Positions 54,674 through 64,000 of a stretch of DNA of 64,000 nucleotides are shown in pieces; position 1 is the first letter of the stretch, and every line of letters begins with the position of its first letter. Below the pieces are notes generated by a model that did not search any database, was not told the DNA's origin, and worked only from the letters and a program-made list of their open reading frames with translations. Both the position numbers and the translations under genes were made by a program. Source of the DNA: Gilvimarinus polysaccharolyticus (GTDB lineage: Bacteria > Pseudomonadota > Gammaproteobacteria > Pseudomonadales > Cellvibrionaceae); NCBI RefSeq assembly GCF_001187555.1, contig NZ_LFIJ01000001.1, forward strand, positions 112,297 to 176,296. The letters are read 5' to 3'.

Positions 54674-55791
54674 TGGAATTAAATACAGTTGAAGAGCTGA
54701 TTGACGACTTGCGTCAGGGCAAAATGATTATCCTGATGGATGACGAAGATCGTGAAAATGAGGGCGACCTCATTATGGTTGCCGAACAAGTGCGCGCCGA
54801 AGACATTAACTTTATGGCGAGCCATGCACGCGGTTTAATCTGTCTCACTATCACCCCCGAGCGAGGCCAGCAGTTGGGCCTGCCACTGATGGTGCAAGAC
54901 AACAAAGCTAAGCACTCGACCAACTTTACCGCCTCTATTGAAGCGGCTGAAGGCGTTACCACGGGTATATCGGCCGCCGATCGTGCGCGCACCGTACGCG
55001 TTGCCGTTGCCGCCGATGCTAAGCCGCGAGACATTGTGCAGCCAGGGCATATTTTTCCGATTATTGCCCAGCCAGGCGGCGTAATGAGTCGCGCCGGCCA
55101 CACCGAAGCCGGTTGTGATATGGCGCGCATGGCAGGCTTTGATCCATCCGCAGTCATTGTTGAGGTGATGAATCCCGACGGCTCTATGGCGCGTCGAGCC
55201 GAGCTGGAAGAGTTTGCCAAAACCCACAATTTAAAAATAGGCACTATTGCCGATTTAATTCATTACCGTGCGACCAAAGAGCAAACGGTTGAATGCATTA
55301 ATAAGCGCGCTGTGGCTACTGAGTACGGTAACTTTGAGCTGCATACCTATCGTGATTTAGCTCGTGGCGATTTGCACTTTGCAATGGTGAAAGGCGAGTT
55401 AGCGGCCGACGACGAAACCTTAGTGCGGGTTCATGTGATGGATACCGCTCGCGACTTATTGGGGGTAAAACGTCCGTTAGTTGATGGTGTGGGCTCTTGG
55501 ACTTACGCCGAAGCGCTCAAGCGGATTGAGCATGAAGGCCGTGGGGTATTGGTGCTGATTTGTCACGATGAAACCACCACCGATATGGAAGAGTCCATTG
55601 ACTGGTTGTTATCTGGCCGGCCACAGCGGCGCAGTGCCGATGTGGTGTACAAACAAGTTGGCACCGGCTCGCAAATTTTACGTGATTTAGGCGTGCGCAA
55701 AATGCGCGTTATGTCGGTTCCTATGCGTTTTTCGGCGCTGTCGGGTTTTGATTTGGAAGTGGTAGGTTATGTCGGCCCTGATGCCGATTAA
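54670..55791 (+). CDS. ribB: DHBP synthase with degenerate GTP cyclohydrolase II-like domain (RibB/RibBX)
   Basis: The first about 205 residues are 3,4-dihydroxy-2-butanone-4-phosphate synthase ('MIILMDDEDRENEGDLIMVAEQV', 'SHARGLICLTIT', 'KHSTNFTASIEAAEGVTTGISAADRA', 'RAGHTEAGCDMARMAG'). The C-terminal half has the GTP cyclohydrolase II fold but lacks the zinc cysteines: where active enzymes have [10 protein letters not shown]...CDCG this one has 'RVHVMDTARDLLGV'. It is therefore probably inactive as a cyclohydrolase; the intact enzyme is the separate ribA at 59031. Confidence 0.94.
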   Translation: MMELNTVEELIDDLRQGKMIILMDDEDRENEGDLIMVAEQVRAEDINFMASHARGLICLTITPERGQQLGLPLMVQDNKAKHSTNFTASIEAAEGVTTGISAADRARTVRVAVAADAKPRDIVQPGHIFPIIAQPGGVMSRAGHTEAGCDMARMAGFDPSAVIVEVMNPDGSMARRAELEEFAKTHNLKIGTIADLIHYRATKEQTVECINKRAVATEYGNFELHTYRDLARGDLHFAMVKGELAADDETLVRVHVMDTARDLLGVKRPLVDGVGSWTYAEALKRIEHEGRGVLVLICHDETTTDMEESIDWLLSGRPQRRSADVVYKQVGTGSQILRDLGVRKMRVMSVPMRFSALSGFDLEVVGYVGPDAD

Positions 55792-55821
55792 ACAAATATT
55801 ACACAGTAAGAGATAGTCATT

Positions 55822-56289
55822 ATGAACAACACAATTGTGGAAGGTGATTTTTCTGCGGCAAGAGGCAAATACGCCCTGATTGTTAGCCGTTGGAACAGCT
55901 TTGTGGTTGAAAGCTTAAAAGACGGAGCGTTGGATACCTTGCGTCGCCATGGCATTAGTGACGAGAACGTCACTGTTTATTACGCGCCGGGTGCATTTGA
56001 GTTTCCGTTGGTTGCGCAAAAAATTGCCGCCAAAGGTGAGTTCGATGCAATTATTGCGTTAGGCGCGGTGATTCGTGGTGGTACGCCACATTTTGAATAT
56101 GTGGCTGGCGAGTGTACTAAAGGCTTGTCACAGGTGTCTTTGAATGCCGGTGTCCCCATCACTTTTGGTGTGCTTACAGTGGATTCTATCGAGCAAGCGA
56201 TTGAGCGCTCGGGCACTAAAGCCGGTAACAAAGGTGTCGAGGCGGCAGCAACTGCACTCGAAATGGTTTCATTGCTAGGTAAGATTTAA
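55822..56289 (+). CDS. ribH: 6,7-dimethyl-8-ribityllumazine synthase
   Basis: The 155-residue product has the lumazine synthase motifs '[23 protein letters not shown]', '[20 protein letters not shown]', '[27 protein letters not shown]' and '[27 protein letters not shown]'. It forms the lumazine used by RibE. Stop overlaps the nusB start (TAATG). Confidence 0.97.
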   Translation: MNNTIVEGDFSAARGKYALIVSRWNSFVVESLKDGALDTLRRHGISDENVTVYYAPGAFEFPLVAQKIAAKGEFDAIIALGAVIRGGTPHFEYVAGECTKGLSQVSLNAGVPITFGVLTVDSIEQAIERSGTKAGNKGVEAAATALEMVSLLGKI

Positions 56290-56750
56290 TGAGCACAACC
56301 GATAAGCAAGGCCCGTCGCCATCGGCGCGCCGTAAGGCACGACACTATGCACTGCAAGGTTTGTATCAGTGGAAGATGTCTGGCAATAGCGTCAACATCA
56401 TTGAGGCATCTTTTCGTGCTGAGTACGACATGAAAAACGTCGACGTAGCTTACTTTCACGAAATATTACACGAAGTGCCGGCACGCCTAGACGAAGTGCA
56501 GGCGATAATTGAACCGCACTTGCAGGGCCGCTCAATCACCGAGTTAGATCCGGTCACTGAAGCGCTGTTACGTCTGTCTGGCTACGAGTTGAAGTTTCGT
56601 GTTGATGTACCTTATAAGGTAGTGATCAACGAAGCGGTTGGCTTGGCTAAAAAGTTTGGCGCAACGGATAGCCACAAGTTTGTTAACGGTGTGCTCGACC
56701 GAGCTGCGCTTGAAGTACGCGCGTTGGAAGTTAAAGCGCAGAACCGCTAA
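56289..56750 (+). CDS. nusB: Transcription antitermination factor NusB
   Basis: The 153-residue all-helical protein shows 'ARRKARHYALQGLYQWKMSG', 'RSITELDPVTEALLRLSGYELKFR', 'VDVPYKVVINEAVGLAKKFGATDSHKFVNGVLD', conserved in NusB. It acts in rRNA antitermination with NusE. Coupled to ribH, a common arrangement. Confidence 0.97.
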   Translation: MSTTDKQGPSPSARRKARHYALQGLYQWKMSGNSVNIIEASFRAEYDMKNVDVAYFHEILHEVPARLDEVQAIIEPHLQGRSITELDPVTEALLRLSGYELKFRVDVPYKVVINEAVGLAKKFGATDSHKFVNGVLDRAALEVRALEVKAQNR

Positions 56751-56773
56751 CGCTTTGTTTTAAGGAAGTAATC

Positions 56774-57775
56774 GTGAGTGCTGGCGAGTTTGAGCTAATC
56801 AATCACTATTTTAAAGCGGCCCCCGATGCGCTAAGCCCGGCATCAGTGTTGCTGGGTATTGGTGACGACGCGGCGCTGGTAAAAACCGATGCGAACCAAG
56901 CTTTGGTCGTGGCGGCTGATACTTTGGTCAGTGGCGTGCACTTTTTTGCCGATGCTCCAGCTGAAGAAATCGGTCAGCGTGCATTGCGGGTTAATCTAAG
57001 CGATATGGCCGCGATGGGCGCCGAGCCGCATTGGTTTACGCTGGCGTTAACACTACCCCAGCATTGGAGTGAAGCAGCGCGAAGCGGATGGGTGGCCGAT
57101 TTTAGTCGTGGCTTAAAGGCCTGCGCCGATCAGTACGATTGCAATTTAATTGGCGGCGATACCACCAGCGGCCCGCTCACGATCAGTATACAGATGCTTG
57201 GCCAAGTGCCGGCTGCTCGCGCGTTGCGACGCGATGGTGCAAATCTTGATGATTTTGTGTTGGTGACTCATACCTTGGGCGACAGTGCCGCGGCGCTCGG
57301 GTTGATGAATAAAGATGTCGCAGCGGGCAGTGCCTTAATGCATTGCACTGCGGCAGATCGCGCGTATTTGCAAGCGCGCTTCTACCGCCCAGAGCCGCGT
57401 ATTAAAGAGGGGATATTATTGCGTGATATTGCCAGTAGTGCGCAGGATATCTCCGATGGCTTGTTGGCCGATCTCGGACACTTGTGCGAGGCGAGCGATG
57501 TGGCGGCCGAAATTGATGTCGCGCAATTACCGTTCAGTGAGGCACTGCAAAAATCTGATCCAGAACAAGTTCGCCATTGGGCATTAACCGGTGGTGACGA
57601 TTACGAATTAGTGTTTACCGTGTCGGAGCAAAATATGCCGCTGCTGGCAATGGCGCAAGCGCAAGGCAATATACAGGCGAGCGTCATCGGCCGTATTGTC
57701 AGCGGCGCTGGGGTGCACTGTGAACTCGATGGCGCGATCTACAGCGTCGACCAGACAGGTTACCGACATTTCTAA
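56774..57775 (+). CDS. thiL: Thiamine-monophosphate kinase
   Basis: The 333-residue product starts at GTG (AAGGA upstream). Motifs include 'LLGIGDDAALV', 'VVAADTLVSGVHFF', 'ALRVNLSDMAAMGAEP', 'NLIGGDTTSGPLTISI', and 'AQDISDGLLADLGHLCEAS', typical of ThiL. It phosphorylates thiamine monophosphate to the diphosphate. Confidence 0.96.
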   Translation: MSAGEFELINHYFKAAPDALSPASVLLGIGDDAALVKTDANQALVVAADTLVSGVHFFADAPAEEIGQRALRVNLSDMAAMGAEPHWFTLALTLPQHWSEAARSGWVADFSRGLKACADQYDCNLIGGDTTSGPLTISIQMLGQVPAARALRRDGANLDDFVLVTHTLGDSAAALGLMNKDVAAGSALMHCTAADRAYLQARFYRPEPRIKEGILLRDIASSAQDISDGLLADLGHLCEASDVAAEIDVAQLPFSEALQKSDPEQVRHWALTGGDDYELVFTVSEQNMPLLAMAQAQGNIQASVIGRIVSGAGVHCELDGAIYSVDQTGYRHF

Positions 57776-57776
57776 T

Positions 57777-58274
57777 ATGAGCCAATCAAACTCTTTACCT
57801 ATGCCTAGCCGACGTGAACTGTTTAGCAACAGCAACCATTTATTTGCCTTTGGTTTTGGCTCGGGCTTTGCGCCTAAAGCACCGGGCACGGCTGGTACTT
57901 TGGCCGCGATTCCGGCGTACTGGCTGATCAGCGATTTAAGTTTATCTTTGTACTTGCTCTGGTTGTTGGTGACCTTTGCCCTTGGGGTTTACTGGTGCGA
58001 GAAAAGCTCGCGTGCGTTGGGCGTGCACGATCACCCCGGTATTGTTTGGGATGAAATGGTGGGCTACTGGATCACCATGCTGCTGGCACCGCCCGATTGG
58101 TATTGGATGTTAGCCGGTTTTGTGTTGTTTCGGATATTTGATATCGCCAAGCCTTGGCCGGTGTCGCTGGCCGACCGAAAAATATCGGGCGGGTTTGGCA
58201 TTATGATTGATGATGTTTTAGCGGCGGTGTATGCCTGGTTTGTTATGCAATTCTTAATTTGGTGGTTGGTGTAA
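57777..58274 (+). CDS. pgpA: Phosphatidylglycerophosphatase A
   Basis: ATG 57777 is one base after the thiL stop; the longer frame inside thiL is not used. The 165-residue membrane protein has 'FGFGSGFAPKAPGTAGTLAAIPAYWL', 'DHPGIVWDEMVGYWITML' and 'RIFDIAKPWPVSLADRKISGGFGIMIDDVLAAVYAWF', all conserved in PgpA. It dephosphorylates phosphatidylglycerophosphate. Confidence 0.95.
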   Translation: MSQSNSLPMPSRRELFSNSNHLFAFGFGSGFAPKAPGTAGTLAAIPAYWLISDLSLSLYLLWLLVTFALGVYWCEKSSRALGVHDHPGIVWDEMVGYWITMLLAPPDWYWMLAGFVLFRIFDIAKPWPVSLADRKISGGFGIMIDDVLAAVYAWFVMQFLIWWLV

Positions 58275-58309
58275 ACCACTCACTTAAAAGAAACCCCTAG
58301 GAGGCAACT

Positions 58310-58951
58310 ATGTGGCTGCTTAGATTGGTAATAATTGCCACTGCTTGGATGCTAAGTGGCACAGTTGCTGCAGCCGATCTGTCGGCAAAAATGTTGGCAA
58401 AGGATACGGCGTTAATCAGTCTCGATGGCAAGCAACGGATGTTACGAGCGGGCCAAACTAGCCCCGAGGGCGTGACACTGATTAGCTCATCACGCACTGG
58501 TGCCGAGGTGGAATACGACGGAGTGCAATATAGCTTAACGCTGTCGAGCCGTATTGCCACTAGCTTTGTACAGGCCGAGTCGATAGAGGTTCGGCTTAAT
58601 CAATCTAGCGGCGGACACTACCGTTCATCGGGAATGATCAATGGTCAAAGCGTTAAGTTTTTGGTCGATACCGGTGCAACTTCGGTTGCCATGGGCGTTG
58701 GTCATGCCGAGCGCTTAGGTCTGGATTATAAAAACGGTGATCAAGGTGTGGTGACTACCGCCAATGGCCAGACTCACGCTTACGCGGTTTGGCTGCGCAG
58801 TGTTGCGGTAGGTGGTATTACTCTCAGTAATGTCCAAGCTGTGGTGATTGCTAATTTTGGCAGCCAAGATATTTTATTGGGTAACAGTTTTCTGAGTAAC
58901 GTCGATATGTCTACCGATAATGGCGTGTTAGTGCTGCGTGTTGCGCAATAG
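58310..58951 (+). CDS. Exported retropepsin-like aspartic protease (TIGR02281 family)
   Basis: The 213-residue product has a signal peptide (MWLLRLVIIATAWMLSGTVAAA) and, from about residue 105, a single retropepsin-like domain with the catalytic motif 'VKFLVDTGATSVAM' and the closing 'ILLGNSFLSNVDM'. Being a half-size aspartic protease it should act as a dimer. Ribosome site AGGAGG lies just upstream. The substrate is unknown. Confidence 0.9.
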   Translation: MWLLRLVIIATAWMLSGTVAAADLSAKMLAKDTALISLDGKQRMLRAGQTSPEGVTLISSSRTGAEVEYDGVQYSLTLSSRIATSFVQAESIEVRLNQSSGGHYRSSGMINGQSVKFLVDTGATSVAMGVGHAERLGLDYKNGDQGVVTTANGQTHAYAVWLRSVAVGGITLSNVQAVVIANFGSQDILLGNSFLSNVDMSTDNGVLVLRVAQ

Positions 58952-59030
58952 TCACGCTGCGCTGGCCACTCCGTTGTATTTTTAGACACTATTGCTGTAA
59001 CTGTATTTAGCACTTTATAGAGAGACATCA

Positions 59031-59636
59031 GTGACCATACGATTTGTTGAGTCATCCAAACTGCCAACCCCATGGGGAATGTTCGTCATGCACGGTTTTG
59101 CCGATGACGGCATGGACAAAGAGCACTTAGTGCTGACTATGGGCGATATGTCCGATCCGGAAGCGGTACTGACCCGTGTGCATTCTGAATGTTTAACCGG
59201 TGACGCGCTATTTAGTATGCGTTGTGATTGTGGTCCGCAACTGCAAGCGGCGATGCATAAAATCTCTATTGTCGGTCGGGGTGCCATTTTTTACTTGCGC
59301 CAAGAGGGGCGCGGCATTGGTTTGCTGAACAAAATTAAAGCCTACCATTTGCAAGATTGTGGAGCCGATACGGTTGAGGCCAATGAGCAATTGGGCTTTG
59401 GTGCCGATATGCGCGATTACAGTATCTTAAAGCCGATGATGGATCATTTAAATATTCATTCCTTAAAATTAATGACCAATAACCCGCGCAAAATAAAAGC
59501 GCTAGAGGATATGGGGATTACTGTAACTGAGCGTATTCCTCATCAGACGGGGCGTAACCCGCACAATGCTAAATACCTTGAAACTAAAAAAGGTAAGCTT
59601 GGGCATTTGTTTGACGATGCCAATAACGAAATTTAA
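59031..59636 (+). CDS. ribA: GTP cyclohydrolase II
   Basis: The 201-residue product starts at GTG. It has all zinc and catalytic residues: '[23 protein letters not shown]' region (three cysteines), '[13 protein letters not shown]' and '[14 protein letters not shown]'. It opens GTP in the first step of riboflavin synthesis and supplies the activity apparently missing from the RibB C-terminal domain. Confidence 0.97.
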   Translation: MTIRFVESSKLPTPWGMFVMHGFADDGMDKEHLVLTMGDMSDPEAVLTRVHSECLTGDALFSMRCDCGPQLQAAMHKISIVGRGAIFYLRQEGRGIGLLNKIKAYHLQDCGADTVEANEQLGFGADMRDYSILKPMMDHLNIHSLKLMTNNPRKIKALEDMGITVTERIPHQTGRNPHNAKYLETKKGKLGHLFDDANNEI

Positions 59637-59651
59637 TTTGTAATAGGTTAA

Positions 59652-60461
<810 letters not shown>

Positions 60462-60479
60462 ATTTTGAGGGACTAGATG

Positions 60480-62177
60480 TCATGGTGCAGGCGAGCTGAT
60501 TTGTCTGGCTTGCATGGCTTTTACTACGTCTTTAAACACCAGGTTGTCGTTATCACTATAGGCCATCGAGGTCGCTTGCCCGAGCTCTTGCAATTGCGAT
60601 GGAGTGTTATTTCCTGCTAGTTCTAACGTCCATAATCCTACCTCGTAACTAAACTGTGGCAGCCAATTACTGGCAATTGGGTAGTTGGCCAGTGCAAGTA
60701 CTGGAGTGCTTTGTTGGTGTGCGTTGGCAAGGTTATCAAAATCCATTTGCTTAAATAAAGGCTTCATTCCTGGCAGGTGATCACCAAAAAAAACGAGTAA
60801 TGTTGGGCGTTTACGCTGATCGATATAATTTTTAAGAGTTGTCAGTGAGTGCGCCGTGTTTTGTGCATGATATATGTATTCTCGCCACATCCTTGCCTCT
60901 GTTGCATCTAGGTGCTCGGGAGCTGGAATTGTATTTAATCTTTTTTCGTCAAGATTTTTTTGGCTACCGTAAGGTCCGTGCCCTTCCATTGAAATAGCAA
61001 AAAGTAGGGTCGGTGGTTGGCTTGCGTCGAGTTTGTCTATTACCTCTTGCGCGAGGCTGGCGTCTGATATCCAGTAACCTGCTTTGTTGTTGTTGTTGAA
61101 ATCTTTCCTCCCTAGATATTCATCGAATCCAAGAAGAGGAAGTGCGCGGTCTCTCTGCCAAAAGGTTTTGTCATGCGGATGAATGGCTACGTTGTGATAA
61201 TTTTCAGCTTTTAGTGACCACGCTATTGAGTCAAACTGATTATGTACAGTTGTCGAGTAAGGGTAATCCTTGCTGCCTAATAGTTTAAAAGGTACCGCGG
61301 TCAAAACCTCAAATTCTGTGCGGGTGGTGTTGCCGCCGAATGTTGGCACTTTAATGCTGCCGCTTAAGCTGGCGTTAAGTAGATTGCAAAAAGTGGGTAG
61401 TGGGTCGCAGGTGTCGACATGCGCAAAAATGCCGGGATCAAAAAAACTCTCGCCGAGCCACAGAATAATGTCGGGTTTAACTTTGTTCTGACTCGATATT
61501 AAAGGGTGTTGTTGGGTGAAACTTTGAATCAATGTTTGATCGTACGGAGGGGGTGAAAACTGAGCGACACGTGCTCCAGTCACTATGGCCGCGAGTAACC
61601 CTTGATCTTCGGCGGTAGAATTAGCATTCCAAGGGCGTGCCCCGTAGGCTCGTGAGCCGTAAAAAGTGTCAGGTACTATTTTGTCAGAACTAATACTGTA
61701 AAAACCACCAAAGCAAACTATAAAACACAATGTTGCGACGACTATGGGAAGTGGGCGCTCGCGCCAGCCAAGAATAAAAATGACAGGCAAGCCCGCTGCG
61801 GTAACGGCTAGCAGCCATGGGTTGGTATATTGTGAAAAAAGATCCCAGCCTTGAATGATTTGAGGTCCGAGAAATACATCCTGAAAACCTAGGTGTTGGC
61901 CAATATGATCGTATTTGGCGGCACTGATTGCAAATAATGCAAAGGTTACTAACCCACTCACAAGAGCGCTAATGATGAATCGTCGAGTTATGGCGAGCAA
62001 GCCGAGCCATAGCAGTATTGCAGGTAACAAATTCGCTAAGATTTTCTGTTTAGAACTCGTGTTATCGAGGTTGTTGTCCAAGAGGAGGACGAGTGTAACG
62101 AGCCCTGCGGTGGTTAAAATAGCTTTTACTGCTGCACTCTTTAATGGCGTTGCTAATACCTTCCATGACAGATCCAT
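60480..62177 (-). CDS. LTA-synthase-like sulfatase-superfamily membrane enzyme
   Basis: The 565-residue protein has about five N-terminal transmembrane helices, then a periplasmic alkaline-phosphatase/sulfatase domain: 'KPDIILWLGESFFDPGIF', nucleophile region 'FGGNTTRTEFEVLTAVPFKLL' (the threonine after Gly-Asn is expected to be the nucleophile), 'YHNVAIHPHDKTFWQRDRALPLLGFDEYLG', and 'LLVFFGDHLPGM'. This is the layout of lipoteichoic-acid synthase/phosphoglycerol or phosphoethanolamine transferases. In a Gram-negative it more likely decorates glucans or lipid head groups. A related gene lies upstream on the same strand. Confidence 0.85.
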   Translation of the reverse strand: MDLSWKVLATPLKSAAVKAILTTAGLVTLVLLLDNNLDNTSSKQKILANLLPAILLWLGLLAITRRFIISALVSGLVTFALFAISAAKYDHIGQHLGFQDVFLGPQIIQGWDLFSQYTNPWLLAVTAAGLPVIFILGWRERPLPIVVATLCFIVCFGGFYSISSDKIVPDTFYGSRAYGARPWNANSTAEDQGLLAAIVTGARVAQFSPPPYDQTLIQSFTQQHPLISSQNKVKPDIILWLGESFFDPGIFAHVDTCDPLPTFCNLLNASLSGSIKVPTFGGNTTRTEFEVLTAVPFKLLGSKDYPYSTTVHNQFDSIAWSLKAENYHNVAIHPHDKTFWQRDRALPLLGFDEYLGRKDFNNNNKAGYWISDASLAQEVIDKLDASQPPTLLFAISMEGHGPYGSQKNLDEKRLNTIPAPEHLDATEARMWREYIYHAQNTAHSLTTLKNYIDQRKRPTLLVFFGDHLPGMKPLFKQMDFDNLANAHQQSTPVLALANYPIASNWLPQFSYEVGLWTLELAGNNTPSQLQELGQATSMAYSDNDNLVFKDVVKAMQARQISSPAP

Positions 62178-62216
62178 CGTGACGTAAATACCTTTAGCTT
62201 GATGTGTTTGTGAGTG

Positions 62217-64000
62217 TTATGGCGTCGTAAGCGCTGACAGGCAAGCTTCAGTGTCCAATTCCCAGTGCTTTGTTTTGGGTTGCATTATATGTGCGGTCCA
62301 GATAATTTTTTGTGATTTTTTGTACCCTAGGTAGACCCCATTGCTCGCGGGATCGGCGTCCAGCCATGTTGGCAGCGTGATGTTGTTGGTGTCCGTAGGG
62401 GCGACCCAGATGGCCACCCAGCTGCGAGTGATGTCGCTTTGCGGTAATGTACGAAGCTCATTGGCAGCGCGCTCGGCGCGTGCATACTCGGTACTTTCTA
62501 ATCGACCATTGGCATCAAACCATATTAGGTACAGCCCTGATGAACGCTTAATCGCGCGTCCCTCTTGTGAGAAATAACGGCTGATCTCTCGCTCTTGTAA
62601 TGAAATGCTCAGAGAGTCTTTATTGCTGTCAGGGAATGATATTGCTATTGGCTCTGGGTTGTCACAATTTATATTTGCGGCAACTGGAGAAAGACTTTCA
62701 ACTTGGCGACGTAATAGATTGAATAAATCGTTACGTTGGCAGGCATTTGGTATGCCAGTGCTAAACGGCACAGGAGTAGGGTTGTTACATTGGCGATTAG
62801 CGTTAGCATGAATTTGATCATCGTATACTTCAGTATAGCGATTCAATAGATAATCTGGTCTCGTACTAGGTTTAAGCAGCGAACGGCCCAGTGCAAAAGT
62901 GGCGTTGTGTTTAATGTCGAGCAAATCGAGCACGGTGGGTGCTAAATCGTAGCCGGCCCCTGTTACTGCCGCGCGAGGGGGTTCCGCCCCCAGCACTACC
63001 AGCGGCACCCGCCGATTTTCAATAACATCGCCAAATAAACGATTCATTGCTGGGCTGCTAAAAACACTATGGTCGGCAGTAATGACCACCGTCGTATCGT
63101 CAAAGACATTTAATGCTTTGAGTTGTTGTAGCCATTTGTGCAGTAGCTGGTCGGTGCAGTGTAGGCTATTTAAAAATGGATCGTCGCTCGCGCTATAGTT
63201 CTCGCATTCTTCGTAAAGAAACCCGGGTATATGAGTGCCAATAGTTAGTAACGTGATGTTAAACGGCTGATCGTTGGCGCTAAGCTCTTGGTATTGGGTT
63301 AGTGCTTGCGCAAAAATGTCGGGATCACTAATGCCCCATGTACCTGGACGTTGTTTAATGCCTTGTTGACGCCAGTGGCTCAGTCCCATGGGGTTTTGAA
63401 AGCCGTGTGCTTGTAAGAATTTTCCCTTGCCGGCGAATGCCAGTTCTGCCCCCCCGAGGTAGCGGTTTTGGTAGCCAGCATGCTCTAAGACATCGGCCAG
63501 ACACGGTAAATTTCCACCCAAATTGTGTCCATTGGCTAAGCTGTCGCTGCCGCGATCAAATGGAAATAATGTACCGCATTGGGTGTTAACAATACCCTCA
63601 ATGGTAATAAATGAACTGGCATAGATGTCGTCGGCAATTGAGTGATGTGCAACGAGTTCGTTTAAATGCGGCATTAGCCCCGGCCAGTCGGGGTGATTAA
63701 TAACGGGAGTGCCTACTGATTCAAGATAAACCAAAATTAAGTTGCGTGGTTTAGCCGGTAATTCGGTTTGTAGCTCGGCTTTAGGTGTGATCTGGGTTTC
63801 AACTAAAGAGTTGTTTTGCCAGCGTTTTTTTAATTCGGCATAACCCGGAATGTCGGTTGGGGCCATTAAAGTATGGCTGGCACTCAGTAGTTGCGCTTCG
63901 GGCAGTTGCGAGCGGTTAAGTAAAAGAATAAAAATTGCTGAAAGCGCAACAATTACAGCCAATAACGGTTTGGGGCGGGGCGTGCGCGATAAAGGAAAAA
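62217..64000 (-). CDS. Second sulfatase-superfamily membrane enzyme (runs off right edge)
   Basis: The frame is open to the right edge of the window ('FPLSRTPRPKPLLAVIVALSAIFILLL' at the border), so more N-terminal sequence, probably more membrane helices, is missing. The visible part has a sulfatase-type domain: 'LILVYLESVGTPVI', 'SSFITIEGIVNTQCGTLFPFD', 'GYQNRYLGGAELAF', 'TTVVITADHSVF', 'VPLVVLGAE'. The nucleophile is presumably the Thr of 'FITIEGI'. A C-terminal extra domain (about the last 150 residues) with cysteines is of unknown type. It is 39 bp upstream of the related gene and likely in its operon. Confidence 0.82.
   Translation of the reverse strand, partial: FPLSRTPRPKPLLAVIVALSAIFILLLNRSQLPEAQLLSASHTLMAPTDIPGYAELKKRWQNNSLVETQITPKAELQTELPAKPRNLILVYLESVGTPVINHPDWPGLMPHLNELVAHHSIADDIYASSFITIEGIVNTQCGTLFPFDRGSDSLANGHNLGGNLPCLADVLEHAGYQNRYLGGAELAFAGKGKFLQAHGFQNPMGLSHWRQQGIKQRPGTWGISDPDIFAQALTQYQELSANDQPFNITLLTIGTHIPGFLYEECENYSASDDPFLNSLHCTDQLLHKWLQQLKALNVFDDTTVVITADHSVFSSPAMNRLFGDVIENRRVPLVVLGAEPPRAAVTGAGYDLAPTVLDLLDIKHNATFALGRSLLKPSTRPDYLLNRYTEVYDDQIHANANRQCNNPTPVPFSTGIPNACQRNDLFNLLRRQVESLSPVAANINCDNPEPIAISFPDSNKDSLSISLQEREISRYFSQEGRAIKRSSGLYLIWFDANGRLESTEYARAERAANELRTLPQSDITRSWVAIWVAPTDTNNITLPTWLDADPASNGVYLGYKKSQKIIWTAHIMQPKTKHWELDTEACLSALTTP

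Overview
The window looks like chromosome of a marine, agar- and plant-polysaccharide-degrading gammaproteobacterium close to the Cellvibrionaceae (Saccharophagus/Gilvimarinus/Teredinibacter type). The clues are three beta-agarases (one GH50, two GH16 with CBM6), a cellulose-type AA10 LPMO carrying CBM10 and CBM2 modules, long poly-serine linkers, TonB-dependent receptors, and a typical gammaproteobacterial housekeeping block (nrdR-ribD-ribE-ribB-ribH-nusB-thiL-pgpA). This placement is inference; no 16S gene is present.

Layout. 1-18.5 kb is an agar-utilisation island: a large TonB receptor with a downstream lipoprotein (minus strand), then a plus-strand run of a lipoprotein dehydrogenase/HEAT/cytochrome c, a frameshifted ExoP-like domain protein, a DUF1080 (3-keto-disaccharide hydrolase family) protein and a second dehydrogenase/cytochrome c. 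After these come the GH50 agarase (minus) and two closely related GH16 agarases placed tail to tail. Both divergent promoter regions carry the same pair of 12-bp palindromes (ATTGTATACAAT and ATTGTTGACAAT), and a variant precedes the third agarase. This suggests one regulator for agarases, outer-membrane uptake and a periplasmic oxidative branch.

18.5-23 kb holds a decayed XRE-type HTH relic beside a tRNA-Leu(CAG), a solitary solute-binding-like protein, a HAD phosphatase, a MOSC protein and a DUF1244 protein. 23-35 kb is a second carbohydrate stretch: a secreted GH51 arabinofuranosidase with a secreted ADP-ribosylglycohydrolase-fold protein, the AA10 LPMO, a small zinc-ribbon membrane protein, an MFS transporter, a beta-helix lipoprotein, a soluble PAS-PAS chemoreceptor and a TrhA/hemolysin III protein.

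35-47 kb is an iron/heme-type uptake system: two divergent operons around a good Fur box at 42130-42148. Leftward run DUF4198, a duplicated EF-hand protein, an ApbE-DUF2271 fusion, a TonB receptor and a DUF6607 protein. Rightward run a DUF3450-like coiled-coil protein, two ExbB-type subunits, ExbD, TonB and a TPR protein, mostly with overlapping stop/start codons.

47-64 kb is mostly housekeeping: glpK, rnr, rlmB, nrdR, the riboflavin genes, nusB, thiL, pgpA, a retropepsin-like protease, ribA and dapB, followed by two LTA-synthase-type sulfatase-superfamily membrane enzymes, the last running off the right edge.
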